Shown one piece after another: positions 21,391-32,783 of a stretch of DNA of 64,000 bases; within the stretch, counting starts at the first letter, position 1; every line of letters begins with the position of its first letter. The translations under genes were made by a program, and so were the position numbers. Where the stretch lies: assembly GCA_037974335.1 (NCBI GenBank), contig CM075760.1, positions 29,286,902-29,350,901 on the forward strand, in the 5' to 3' direction. The notes under the pieces were generated by a model. That model searched no databases and was not told the origin of the DNA. It saw nothing but the letters and a program-made list of their open reading frames with translations. Source of the stretch: Prionace glauca. Its lineage: Eukaryota > Chordata > Chondrichthyes > Carcharhiniformes > Carcharhinidae.

Positions 21391-24300
21391 GTATAGTACC
21401 GCTGCAATAGATTCATTATTTAATTGAACACTTTTATTTTGTCTGAAGGGGGCCTGAAAATTAACGTCCTGATTAGATGGAGTCAATGGCATTGTGCTCA
21501 GCACTGACATTATCATCCAAGCGAGCATGTATTCACCTTGGGAGTAGGATGATAACTGCATTGATTCAGCGGGACGGTTCTAGATCTACCAGGTTTAAAA
21601 CAGAAGAAGATTTTGTTTTTCTTTTAGTTCCCAGGCATGGAGATTGAGACATGTGTAAGGTGTTTGAGTAAGTCGTGGTAGAGGAACAAATGTGTCCTTA
21701 TCCACGCTGGTGTACAAGTTCATTACAAAGAAGTGAGACCTGAAATTTAGAGGATACAGTTCAGCTGTAATAGCAGAATTCTTTGCCTCTGACAAAGGGA
21801 GAAATTATCTGGAACTCGTCTGCCCTCCTCCTAGGCCTCCATCACCCCTCCCCACTCCGTTCTTAATCATTCCATCTCGTGTGACCGAAATATTGAAAAT
21901 CCATCCAAAGAAATACTAGAACAGAAATCTAATGCATTTTTTTGACTAAAAGATGGAGGGCTCAGAAAATATGACTAGAAGCTGCTGATTTTCTTACTAT
22001 CTAAGAATTCGCTAACCCTTCTGTCAATGTCAAAGGAATTCGAACGGCACCAGCCAACAAGCATTGCTACATGGATATAATTGATCTTTATGTATCGAGC
22101 TATCTTTATTTTATATCCATCTTGATATTAAATCAAATTACTTGCTTTAGCTCCAAAACTATGCCGGTCTTGAATGAATATCTCAAATATTTCAATGCCT
22201 AACTAATTTGACGATATAACACTTAAATTCTTAAATTAAAGTGATGGATAAAATTATGTCACGAGATTGTGATTGGTTTTAAGGAATGAACTTTCTGAAG
22301 GTAATTATTAACCTGATGTGTTATTGTTTATTTTTGAGAATGAAATGAGTAACCACATTCATTAATGATGCATTTTTCAGAGACATTACATTTCACTAGT
22401 TCACTTTGATCTTTCACTCTTTTTTCCACCTCAAGTGGAAAATCTCCCACCTCAAGTGTTCTTTCAGTTTCTGGTTAAGGGGTCCGTCCTTGGTGGCTCT
22501 TTCCTGCAGTTTCATTCACGGGTTTAAACAGTCAACAGATCCAATGCATTTTTCATTGAAATTCCAGATTGTTACGTCATTCCGCATCTATCCCCTCATA
22601 TTTACTAAATCACCCCTTTTGAAAATCCGTTTAAAACCCAGAAGTTTACTTTACTTATATTTTGGCTCCATCCGGGTTGATCTATGTTGCTTCTGGGTGT
22701 CTTTTGATGCAACTTTCTACTTAAGTCAGGATTTTCATTCGTTGCTAAATGATCTCAATTTATTTGCGACTTGAGATTTTTTCCATAATGATCGTATTGC
22801 ATTAAGAGTTTGGATCGTATCTATGTCGACGAGAATGGATATATGGAGTAGTGCATTGTAGATTTAATTGTTTCGACTAAGCAGTTAAATCAATGTGTCA
22901 GTCAACATAAATGTATATGGGCATGCAACCTGGAGTAATCTATCCGCCCTTTGAACCCGCTATGCCATTCAATAAGTCCATAACCCGTCTTCAAATTTAA
23001 CTCGCACTTAACTCTTTAATTCCCTTCAAACAGAGAGATCTGCCAATCTTTACCTTAAACCTACTTAACGACTGATAATGTGGCACATATCTCTGGGTAC
23101 TGAGTCCCAAAAATTCACACCTTGTGCTCAAGGAAATATTTCTGCTTCACTTCCCAAAATGAACAACGCCTATTGTGAGAAGTTTATCACGTGCTTAAGG
23201 AACTGAAACATTTTCTCTTCGTACATCCTGGCAATAATCTCAATGACGTTTTGTCTTTCAAACACCTCCCGAAACCAGCCTGCAGGAGCTTTGTGGCTGC
23301 AATCCAAGGAAGATCTACCATTTATTCCGTCAAGCGGGCGAAATGGCACCACATATTCGAGATGTGATCTCACAAATGCTTTCTGTAATTGGAGTCATAA
23401 TCATTTACTCATCCATTTGTCGACAAAGCCAACCTTAACCTTCCTAATTATTTGTTGCATCTGTGCTTTGGAATGTTGTAATTTGTATACAAGGACATCA
23501 GTTTCCCCTTAATGTATAGAATTTCAATTCTCGTACCAGTCCCAAATATTTTCTTTACTTTCTCTCCACCAAAGTGAATAACTTGGCAGTTCAAACTTTG
23601 GTTTCTATATGTGATTTTCCTGAACTGTTGCATAACTATTACTCTTTGCAGCTCCAGGATCCCCTCTCCCGTCTCACATTTTATCGTCAGCCAACTTAAA
23701 AGTATTACACTCAAGCTCCTTATTAAATTCACCTACAAGGATTCCATATAAGTTAGGCTTTTGTGCTGTTGATTGTGGTGCACCTTTCATTACAGCCTAC
23801 TCTCCATTTTCGATGCATTAACTAATTCTCACTTCAGCTTAATATATTACAAACATTAAAATAAATGCTGATTTATTTTAATGTTTGTAATATATTAAGC
23901 TGAAGTGAGAATTAGTTAATGCATAGAAAATGTAGAGTTCCCCAAAGGGGAACAAATATCCTGGGAGGTAAATTTGTTAAGGTTATGCGGAGTGGTTTAA
24001 ACTGATTCAGAGGGGGGGGTGGGATCCTGAGTAGAGGGGGTGAAAGTGAGGGGGGCGTAGATGGGGACTGCAATGCCCGGCATTGCGGGGGAGGGGCGGA
24101 ACAGGGTTTGGAATGTGGTTTGAAATGTGTATACTTTAATGTGAGGAGTATTCGCAATAAGGTGGATGAACTTGCAGCGTGGACCAGTACCTGGGACTTC
24201 GATGTTGTGGCCATTTCAGAGACTTGGATAGAGCAGGGTCAGGAATGGATGTTGCAGGTCCCGGGGTACAAATGCTTTAATCGGAGTAGACAAGGAGGTA

Positions 24301-27300
24301 GAAGGGGGGGTGGGGTAGCATTATTGGTCAAGGACAGTATCTCAGTGTCAGAGAGGAACTTTGATGAGGACTTGTCTGTTGAGGTAATATGGGCGGAGAT
24401 TAGAAATAGGAAAGGAGAGGTCACCCTGTTGGGAGTCTTTTATAGACCTCCAAAAAGTTCTAGAGAGGTTGAGGAAAGGATTGCGGAGACGATCCTTGTT
24501 AGGAGTGAAAGTAATAGGGTAATTGTTATGGGGGACTTTAACTTTACTCATGTAGATTGGAATTGCTACAGCTCTGGCTCGTTAGAGGGGTCAGTTTTTG
24601 TTCAAAGTGTGCAAGAAGGTTTTTTGACTCAGTATGTAGATAGGCCGACGAGAGGTGAGGCTATATTGGATTTGGTGCTCGGTAATGAGCCAGACCAGGT
24701 GCTAGACTTGGAAGTTGGTGTACAGTTTGGGGATAGTGATCACAATTCGATTACGTTCACCTTAGTGATGGAAAGGGATAGGCATGAACCTCGGGTCAGT
24801 AGTTTCAGCTGGGGGAAGGGTAATTATGAGGCTATTAGGAGAGAATTAGGAAGCATTGGTTGGAATGGGAGATTACAGGGACTGGGAACATCCGAGATGT
24901 GGAGATTTTTCAAGGAGCAGCTATTGCGGGTCTGTGATAAGTATATCCCTGTCAGGCAAGGAGGATTTGGTAGGCCCAGGGAACCGTGGTGCACCAAAAA
25001 AGTTGATTCGTTGGTTAGGAAGAAAAAGGAGGCTTATGTTCGGATGAGGCTTGAGGGCTCTGGTAGTGCATTAGAAAGTTTTAGATTGGCTAGGAGGGAG
25101 TTGAAGAGGGAGTTAAGAAGGGCCAAAAGAGGGCATGAGATGATTTTGGCTGATAGGATTAAGGAGAACCCTAAGGCGTTTTACAGGTATGTCAAGAACA
25201 GAAGGTTGGTTAGGACAAGATTAGGGCCAGTTACAGACAGTAGAGGGAAGTTGTGTGTGGAACCGGAGGAGATTGGAGAGGCGTTGAACCAATATTTCTC
25301 TTCGGTGTTCACGCAAGGGGACAGGGATGTAGCTGAGGAGGACACTGGGGTGCAGGGATGTAAAATAGATAGTATTGCAGTTGATACGGGGGATGTGCTG
25401 GATATTTTAGAGGGTTTGAAAATAGATAAGTCCCCTGGTCCAGATGGGATTTACCCTAGAATTCTTTGGGAGGCAAGAGGGGTGATTGCGGAGCCTCTGG
25501 CTCTGATCTTCCGGTCGTCGTTAGTCTCTGGTATAGTACCAGAAGATTGGAGGACAGCAAATGTTGTCCCATTGTTTAAGAAGGGGAGAAGGGACTTCCC
25601 TGGGAATTATAGACCGGTGAGTCTTACTTCTGTGTTGGGTAAGGTTTTGGAAAGGATTATTAGAGACAGGATTTATAGTTATTTGGAAAGTAATGAGTTG
25701 ATTAGAGATAGTCAGCATGGTTTTGTAGCGGGTAGGTCATGCCTTACTAACCTTATCGAGTTCTTTGAGAAAGTGACCAAAGAGGTGGATAGGGGTAAGG
25801 CAGTTGATGTGGTGTATATGGATTTTAGCAAGGCGTTTGATAAGGTTCACCATGGTAGGCTTCTGCAGAAAATGCAGATGTATGGGATTGGGGGTGATCT
25901 AGGTAATTGGATCAGGAATTGGCTAGCAGATAGGAGACAGAGAGTGGTGGTTGATGGGAAATATTCGTCATGGAGTTCGGTTACAAGTGGTGTGCCTCAG
26001 GGATCTGTTTTGGGGCCACTGCTGTTTGTAATTTTTATTAATGATCTGGATGAGGGTATAGTTGGGTGGATTAGTAAGTTTGCTGATGACACCAAAGTCG
26101 GAGGTGTGGTAGATTGTGAGGAAGGGTGTCATAGTTTGCAGGATGACTTAGAAAGGTTGCAGAGCTGGGCTGAGAGGTGGCGAATGGAGTTTAATGTGGA
26201 GAAGTGTGAGGTAATTCATTTCGGTAGGAATAACAGATGTGTTGAGTATAGGGCTAACGGGAGGACTTTGAATAGTGTGGAGGAGCAGAGGGATCTAGGT
26301 GTATGTGTACATAGATCCCTGAAAGTTGGGAATCAAGTAGATAAAGTTGTTAAGAAGGCATACGGAGTTTTGGCGTTTATTGGTAGGGGGATTGAATTTA
26401 GGAGTCGCAGCGTCATGATGCAACTGTACACATCTCTGGTGCGGCCGCACTTGGAGTTTTGTGTGCAGTTCTGGTCCCCACATTACAAGAAGGATGTAGA
26501 AGCTTTGGAGAGGATGCAGAGGAGGTTTACCAGGATGTTGCCTGGTATGGAGGGGAGATCCTATGAGGAGAGATTGAGAGATTTGGGGTTGTTTTCGCTG
26601 GAAAGAAGGCGGCTAAGAGGGGATCTCATTGAAACATATAAGATGATTAGAGGTTTAGACAGGGTAGATAGTGATAGCCTTTTTCCTAGGATGGAGAAAG
26701 CTAACACGAGGGGGCACGATTTTAAATTAAGGGGGGGTAGTTATAGGACAGATGTCACGGGTAGGTTCTTTACCCAGAGGGTGGTGAGGGACTGGAATGC
26801 CCTGCCAGCTGCAGTTGTAAATGCACCTAGTTTGGGGGCGTTTAAAACATCTGTGGATAGGTTTATGGATGAAAAGGGATTGGTTTAGGCTAGTGGGTCA
26901 TTGTTTTGTAACTGGTCGGCGCAACATCGTGGGCCGAAGGGCCTGTTCTGCGCTGTAATGTTCTATGTTCTATGTTCTATGATTTAGTGCATTCATTCTG
27001 TGGCAGTAAAAATAAACTCAAATATACCATGTCAATTAGTTCGGTCTTACCAATTTTACGAGTTATGTTTTCAAAATTCATAAAAACATTACCGGGACTG
27101 GTTTCTTTTCATTTTCATCTTCAATCCGCTTAATCAGATTACGTATTTTAAAGTGCCCTATTACCAAGACTCTAACGATGAACTGAAGCGTTTTGCCACC
27201 TGTGTTCATTGATTAGATAACCAGCTCACTGTTCATTGCTTTTTCTCTTCACTTTTACTTGATCGTAAATAACTTGCTACCTTGTAATGACTGGAATAAA

Positions 27301-28830
27301 AATCAATCGCGGAATTGAAGAAGGCTTGGCAAGCCTGAAGCTCAGGTCAACATCATGTTTACAATTATACTTGGATTGCTTAATTGATTCGGTATTGATT
27401 GTGGTTGTGGCTCAGAAAAAGAGCATTCTGAGTTCTAACAGTGAAGTGGCTCTAATCTATGGAAAAACATTTCTGCAGTGAGGACGGGAGTGGGGATGGA
27501 GGTCGTGAGGGCACTCGTTACAGCCAATCAAAGTCTTACAATCTTCTTTTTATTGATGAAATTTTTAAAAATTTACTTTCCAGCATTATTTCATCTGTTA
27601 CTTTGCGTTTTATATGTACTTACTTGTAATTGCAGTATAATTTCATGCACTTGTCATTCCTCTATTTTATTCATCATTATACAAACAATGCATAAAAATG
27701 GAATTGTCAACAATGATCAATTATATTCTGTTTTCTCTTGATTGAGTAATGTGCGTCGATTATATGTGAGTATGAGCCCAATTCACCTTCTTCTTGGTTG
27801 CTTGTAACAGTTCTCCTCACTTCAATTACCGGAGCTATTAGAATTTATGGAATTCTGACTAATATTTTACTGCTCTTTAGTGTGTATTATTTAATCATTC
27901 ATCGGTTTTCTCCCCCTCTCCTCTTCAGTTAACATTGTGACGATTGTGATCCTGTCCCGAGGAAGATGTGGTCTCTCCAGATGTATTACTCGGTACCTAA
28001 TATTTATGGCAGTGACAGATCTCTGGGTCATTATTACCGCTGTAGTATTAAACCGAATTCCTGGTATTTATTTTCCAGGTAGTTTTTTGTCCATCACTCC
28101 AGTGTGTAGTGTTAATATTGCGTTGACTTATGCAGCCAGGGTCAGCTCTGTCTGGTTAACTGTCGCTTTCACATTTGATAGATTTGTCGCCATTTGTTGT
28201 CGAAAGCTGAAAACAGAATATTGCACCGAAAAAACAGCAGCGATTGTCATAGGATTGATCTGTGCACTGGGTTGTTTAATCAATATTCCTTGGTACTTTA
28301 TACACGAACCTTTCTACATAATTGACAATGTACCCTGGTATTGCAGACTAAATTATGTCCGTTTTACTTCTCCTGTCTGGACAGCATTTGATTGGTTCGA
28401 TCATCTTTTAACTCCATGTCTCCCATTCCTTCTGATTGTTTTGCTTAATGCACTGACTGTGAGAAATATTCTGGTGGCCAGTAAAGCACGCAGGAGACTC
28501 TGGGCCGAAAACAATGGAGGGAACCTTAATGACCCAGAGATGGAATGCCGCAGGAAGTCCATCATCTTACTGTTCGCTATTTCTGGTAGTTTCATCTTCC
28601 TTTGGATGACGTATGTTGTACAGTTCTTATATGAGCGATTTACGAATAATTATAAAGTCAATGGCTTCACTGACCCTAAATTTATCCTCATTGAGTCTTC
28701 AAATATGCTCCAGCTTTTGAGTTGCTGCTCAAACACATTTATTTATGCTGTAACACAAAGTAAATTCAGGGCTCAGTTCAAAGCTTTGCTCCAAGACTCC
28801 CTGAATTTAATATGCCACCTGGTTAAATGA
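21321..28830 (+). CDS. GPR139-like class A G-protein-coupled receptor, complete two-exon gene
   Basis: Exon 1 (21321-21390) encodes 23 residues starting MHAPPRGLVYAIYY, ends one base into codon 24 and is followed by a GTATAG donor, weaker than the usual GTAAG. Exon 2 (27929-28830) follows a ctcctcttcag acceptor. Together they give 323 residues with seven hydrophobic segments. Key positions are FMAVTDLWVIITAVV in TM2, DRF at 107-109 in place of DRY, WLTVAFTF in TM3, and NTFIY at 292-296 in place of NPxxY. The C-tail is nine residues longer than in the 9.6-kb paralogue. The 6.5-kb intron contains a nearly complete CR1 LINE in the same orientation, another LINE fragment and a long hairpin. It is a membrane receptor by family; ligand and G-protein unknown. 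No lesion is visible in either exon. Confidence 0.87.
22920..23795 (-). mobile_element. CR1-like LINE fragment, old
   Basis: Minus-strand pieces LNCQVIHFGG (about 23590), MRSHLEYVVPF (about 23370) and a tail with 'tatccgccctttgaacccgctatgccattcaataag' (about 22950) follow CR1 RT order. Frameshifted and diverged. It ends at the left arm of the 23.8-kb hairpin. Confidence 0.6.
23799..23938. repeat. Long hairpin: 67-nt arms, 6-nt loop
   Basis: 23799-23865 and 23872-23938 are reverse complements. The inner 53 bp (from atgcattaactaattctcac) match perfectly and the outer 14 bp have two mismatches. The loop is tgctga. It sits exactly between a minus-strand LINE fragment and the plus-strand LINE that starts at 23939. 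Confidence 0.95.
23939..26985 (+). mobile_element. CR1 LINE, nearly complete, subfamily B
   Basis: Starts with the last codons of ORF1 (GKFVKVMRSGLN, stop at 24003), a spacer rich in G, then a complete ORF2 and a 3' untranslated region ending 'gggccgaagggcctgttctgcgctgtaatg' and TTCTATG repeats (three units). So only most of ORF1 and the 5' UTR are missing. The 5' breakpoint coincides with the right arm of the hairpin. A second, broken copy of the subfamily is at 58433-61160. Confidence 0.93.
24108..26888 (+). CDS. CR1 ORF2: endonuclease / reverse transcriptase, uninterrupted
   Basis: 926 codons without a stop. APE-type endonuclease: FNVRSIRNKVDEL at the start, SETW near residue 40, VFYRPPK near 105, VMGDFNF near 140 and GDSDHN near 205. 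RT: FKKGRRDFPGNYRPVSLTS near 490, YMDFSKAFDKVHH near 565, [14 protein letters not shown] near 625, catalytic FADDTKVGG near 660, then the thumb region and the C-terminal FFTQRVVRDWNALP. The frame is open from 24006, right after the ORF1 stop, but has no ATG before the EWM near residue 46. The listed start is a TTG; re-initiation or a lost start codon are both possible. It looks capable of coding for active enzyme domains, but activity is not shown. Confidence 0.85.
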   Translation: MECGLKCVYFNVRSIRNKVDELAAWTSTWDFDVVAISETWIEQGQEWMLQVPGYKCFNRSRQGGRRGGGVALLVKDSISVSERNFDEDLSVEVIWAEIRNRKGEVTLLGVFYRPPKSSREVEERIAETILVRSESNRVIVMGDFNFTHVDWNCYSSGSLEGSVFVQSVQEGFLTQYVDRPTRGEAILDLVLGNEPDQVLDLEVGVQFGDSDHNSITFTLVMERDRHEPRVSSFSWGKGNYEAIRRELGSIGWNGRLQGLGTSEMWRFFKEQLLRVCDKYIPVRQGGFGRPREPWCTKKVDSLVRKKKEAYVRMRLEGSGSALESFRLARRELKRELRRAKRGHEMILADRIKENPKAFYRYVKNRRLVRTRLGPVTDSRGKLCVEPEEIGEALNQYFSSVFTQGDRDVAEEDTGVQGCKIDSIAVDTGDVLDILEGLKIDKSPGPDGIYPRILWEARGVIAEPLALIFRSSLVSGIVPEDWRTANVVPLFKKGRRDFPGNYRPVSLTSVLGKVLERIIRDRIYSYLESNELIRDSQHGFVAGRSCLTNLIEFFEKVTKEVDRGKAVDVVYMDFSKAFDKVHHGRLLQKMQMYGIGGDLGNWIRNWLADRRQRVVVDGKYSSWSSVTSGVPQGSVLGPLLFVIFINDLDEGIVGWISKFADDTKVGGVVDCEEGCHSLQDDLERLQSWAERWRMEFNVEKCEVIHFGRNNRCVEYRANGRTLNSVEEQRDLGVCVHRSLKVGNQVDKVVKKAYGVLAFIGRGIEFRSRSVMMQLYTSLVRPHLEFCVQFWSPHYKKDVEALERMQRRFTRMLPGMEGRSYEERLRDLGLFSLERRRLRGDLIETYKMIRGLDRVDSDSLFPRMEKANTRGHDFKLRGGSYRTDVTGRFFTQRVVRDWNALPAAVVNAPSLGAFKTSVDRFMDEKGLV
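26986..27928 (+). other. Distal part of receptor intron 1, no element recognised
   Basis: AT-rich sequence ending in a pyrimidine tract and cag at 27926-27928, the acceptor of receptor exon 2. Confidence 0.5.
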
Positions 28831-29474
28831 TGACATGAATGAATTAAATACTTAACTCTGTCCTATATGACTATCACTGCTGTCTTCTACATTTAGTAAG
28901 CAATGAAATTTGCAAGATTTTGTATTGATTAACGTGAACAGGGGCTTTTTTTTTGCTTTGAGAACTGCTGTGGACATAATTGTAACGTGATCCCACAATG
29001 CGAGAATGAGCCACATATATCTGTCAGGCTGATCTGGCAAATTTCTGCGGCCAATCATTTAAATGCCGTGATTTATTTAAAGTTGATCTTCCTTATTCAG
29101 CGACACAAGTAATTCAATAAAATAAGAGGTTACATTGTAGTGAGGAAACATAATCTAAATTTACTGACACGTGATCTACCTGTAGCATAAAGACAACTAT
29201 TCTAATTCACTGATTGTTTACCGCTTTCCATCAGATAAAGAAATGTCCCAATTTAATGGCAGCTGACCATTTTGTACCAGCACAGGAAAAATAAGTCCTT
29301 ATTAGTTGAACCTTATTTCCTTGTTCCAAAGAAAAGTTACATCAGATGGGTCTTTTTGATGACAAGCAACGGCCTCATCAATATTCCTACGGCTATTCTA
29401 GATTTTGTTCACTCACTTTAAACCAGAATAACTAGCGTGTGGGCTTTGAACTCAGGTCATAGCTGTTAATAGCA
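28831..29474. other. 3' flank of receptor gene, no gene recognised
   Basis: Contains 'ttcaataaaataagagg' at about 29110, a plausible AATAAA poly(A) signal for the receptor transcript. Nothing else recognised. Confidence 0.35.
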
Positions 29475-30640
29475 TGGAAACAAGCCTTCAGCCCTACTCC
29501 CATGCCGACCTTATTCTTTCTTTATATAACTCCGAAGCTAATCCTAATTGTCCGCATTTGTCCCAAATCCTTCTATACCCATTGTACCCATGTAACGGTC
29601 TAAATGTTTTTTTTTAACAAAATTGTACCCGCCTCTACTACTACCACTGGCAGCTTGTTCCAGACATTCATTACCCTATGTTTGAAAAAAAAAAATGCCC
29701 CTCTGGACAATTTTCTATCTCTCCCCTCTTAGCTTAAACCTATGTCCTCTGGTTTTAGATTCCCCTACTTTTCAGAAAAGATATTGAATATCTCCCTTGT
29801 CTGTGACCCTCATTATTTCATAAACCTCTATAGGCCACCCCTCGGCCTCATACACGCCAGAGGAAAAAATCCCAATCTATTCACCGTCTACTTATAACTC
29901 AATCCATCAAGTCTTGGTAACATCTGAGTAAATATTTTCTGCACGTTTTTCTAGCTTAGCAATATCCTTTCTATAATAGGGAGAACAAAATTGCACACAA
30001 TATTCCAAATGTGATCTTACTAATGTCTTGTCCAGCTTCAACAAGACGTCCCAAGTCCTGTATTCAATGTTCTGACTGATGAAAACAAGCATGCTGAATG
30101 TCTTCTTCACCACTCTGTCCACCTGTCACTCCACTTCTAAGGAACTAAGAACTTGTATCCCTAGATTTCTTTGTTCTGTAACTCTTCCCAACGCCCTATA
30201 ATTAACTGAGTAAGTCCTGCCCTGGTTCAATCTACCAAAATGCATTTGTCTAAATTAAACTCCATCTGCCATTCGTCAGCCCACTGGCACAATTGATCAA
30301 GATCCCGCTGCAATTCGAGATAACCTTCCTCACTCTCCACCATGCCACCAATCTTGGTGTCATCTGGAAACTTACTTGCCATGCCCCCATATTCTCATCC
30401 AAATCATTAATATAAATGACAAATAACAGTGGGCCCAACACTGATCCCTGAGGCACACGGCTGGTCACAGGCCTCCAGTTTGAAAAACAATCTCTGCAAC
30501 CACCAGTAAGCCAATTCTGTATCTATTTAGATAACTCACCCTGGATCCCATGAGATTTAACTTTATGCAACAACCTACCATGTGGTACCTTGTCAAATAC
30601 CTTGCTAAAGTCTGAAGTCCATGTAGACAGCTTCATAATG
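29475..30640 (-). mobile_element. CR1-like LINE, RT core to 3' end, decayed
   Basis: Minus-strand text runs from DFSKVFDKVPHG-like (about 30600), through [25 protein letters not shown] (30468-30390) and a damaged catalytic segment, to DRVVKKTFSMLVFISQNIEYRTWDVLLKLDKTLVRSHLEYCVQFCSPYYRKDI (30120-29960), and ends with a tail near 29475. Frameshifts and stops interrupt it. Confidence 0.75.
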
Positions 30641-31420
30641 CAGTGTAATTGAGTAGTAATGCAGTGAAGAAGATGTCATTAAGCCAATTGGGTCTGCACA
30701 GGCACAGTAGACTAAATCTTCACGAACATCACTTTTAAGCACTTGGTCCAGCACCTTTAGAGTTATGATATCCCATGTTCTCATCCACATCAATTTTAAT
30801 GGTTGGAGGCTTTTTGCTTCCACAATATTCCCAGGCAATGATTCCCAGCAGTGTTTGGATGAAATATTTTTCCTCAAAACCCATCTGTGCCTCCTACCCC
30901 TCGCCTTCAAAATCCACCTCTCCTTATTGACCCTTCAATGAAGCTGAACAGTTATTTCCTATCCAAAATGTCCATTCTCCTCATAATCGTTTAGACGTTA
31001 GTCCGATTTCTCATCAGCCTACTTTGCCCTAAAGAGAACAACCAGTCTGTCAAACCACGATTCACAGCTCAGATACTCAATTCTTGGCCCATCCCATTGA
31101 AACTCCTGGCAGCCTCTCAGTTGCCAGTGTGTCCTTCCTATATTCAGACGACCAGAACTTCACAAATTCCTGAATTCATCGCCTAACTGAAGTTCTGCAG
31201 TGCTGTAAAATAACCTCCACGCTCTTATAACTGATCCCACCACTGCTGAAATCAAGACTCCCATGTCCCTTTTAAATTATCCTCATAAACTGTCCTGCCA
31301 CTTTCAGGGAACTGTGGACCAACCCTTGTTGAGTCCTCTTTTCCTCTTAGATTCCTAGTGCCCTGTGATTAATTGATTACCATCTAAGGTGTAGTTAGCA
31401 CTTCTCAACTGTTAACCTAG
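30641..31420 (-). mobile_element. Second LINE 3' region, decayed
   Basis: The minus strand contains MKARGRRHRWVLRKNISSKHCWESLPGNIVEAKSLQPLKLMW (30910-30780), which corresponds to the CR1 end 'FFxxxxWNSLPxxVVEAxSLxxFK'. The continuing text to 31420 looks like the preceding RT part. Different subfamily from the neighbour at 29475-30640. Confidence 0.5.
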
Positions 31421-31572
31421 TGACATTGCCACCGCAGAACTATTTTCTTCCCATCACTCTTGCTTTCAGCTTGTCCCATCAGTGCTGTTAACTTCTATTT
31501 TCATGTATATTAAATCTGATTTGTGTTAAAACATTCCCTATCTGAATTTAGCTTTTGTTCTCAAATGTGCTA

Positions 31573-31609
31573 AGGATATAAGATGTGTCGTACAGCCCGA
31601 CATGCAACA
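31573..31609. repeat. Short direct repeat, copy 1 of 2
   Basis: 37 bp (aggatataagatgtgtcgta...catgcaaca) matching 34696-34732 with one mismatch. Confidence 0.85.
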
Positions 31610-32267
31610 CCCTATCAGATGTTGGGATAAGGTTACTGAGAATAATTCGATATTCTTAAGATTAGTTTTATATCAAAACATGAAAATTGGGGTTCCTGTT
31701 GAAGGGAGATTTAAAAAATATGTTTGGGGGATCAATATCCTTGGTTTAAGTGCCTGTAGAGTAATTTATATTCGTAGGAATAAACAGTATATAATAAATA
31801 TGTATGAACTAACCATTATATAATCACCAAAGGGCATGCATGAAATCTCCACCATGTTAACAGGAGCTCAGGGTATTAATACGATACAAGATGGATGCAA
31901 GCTTTTAGCCACATTCCTGAACACAATTAGTTGGCTTGAGCATAAACTTGTTTACAATACACCACAGATACTGGTGACTGGTGCAATCTATGATCTGAGG
32001 CCTCGGATGAAAACCAGACACGGAGGATTAGGGAGGACAGTCATGGGAGATGATAAGGAGGCCCACTGGGCAAAGGAGTATTGTACACTCAAGAATTCCA
32101 GCTCGGAGAAAGATAATATTGACTGAGGTACCATGAGTCCTGTCCATGAGTCGAGCTGATCATGCACAACCCCACCTTACGTTATGCCTTTTTCATTGGA
32201 AATGTGATTTCTGTATGAAATCTGCATTCAATGTTATTGGACGACGTACAGTAGTGATCGGCTGTGT

Positions 32268-32552
32268 AGATAGAACAAAGAACAAAGAACAACACAGCAC
32301 GGGAAACAGGCCCTTCGGCCCAACGAGCCCGCGCCGCCGTCCCATGGTCAGTGACCTATTCATGATTTTAGTCTATGCCTAATGTGTGAGGATCAGGGAG
32401 GTCCAATATAGGGACAATTTGTTACCCAATCAATCAGCCTAAAAGCACATTTTTGGGATGTGGGAGGAAACCGGAGTACCCGGAGGAAACGCACGCAACC
32501 ATGGGGAGAACGCGCAAACTCCCACGGACACAGGCCCAAATCCATGTGTCCG
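32268..32552 (-). mobile_element. V-type (HE1-like) SINE with 3' tail
   Basis: Minus orientation: tail 'acaaagaacaacacagcacgggaaacaggcccttcggcccaacgagcc' at the left, then the V-core ('tgggatgtgggaggaaaccggagtacccggaggaaacgcacgcaaccatggggagaacgcgcaaactcccac') at 32455-32525. The tRNA head is lost. The same tail occurs alone at 48016-48112. Confidence 0.6.
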
Positions 32553-32783
32553 CACAGCAACAGAGATAGCCTCTGAGCTGTCATGATGCCCTCGAGATGG
32601 TCCAGTTTACGCACACCAACGACATGAAGCAGTAGGCAACTCCCGAAGCAATATCCAAGAGCAGCCCACCACAACCTGCCGCCCGCATGCCCCTTGCTGG
32701 ACTTAAATACCTGTGGATAAAAAATTCATTATTAAAAGACTCTATATCCCTGAGGCTTAAACTGAACCCCAAGTCTACAATGC

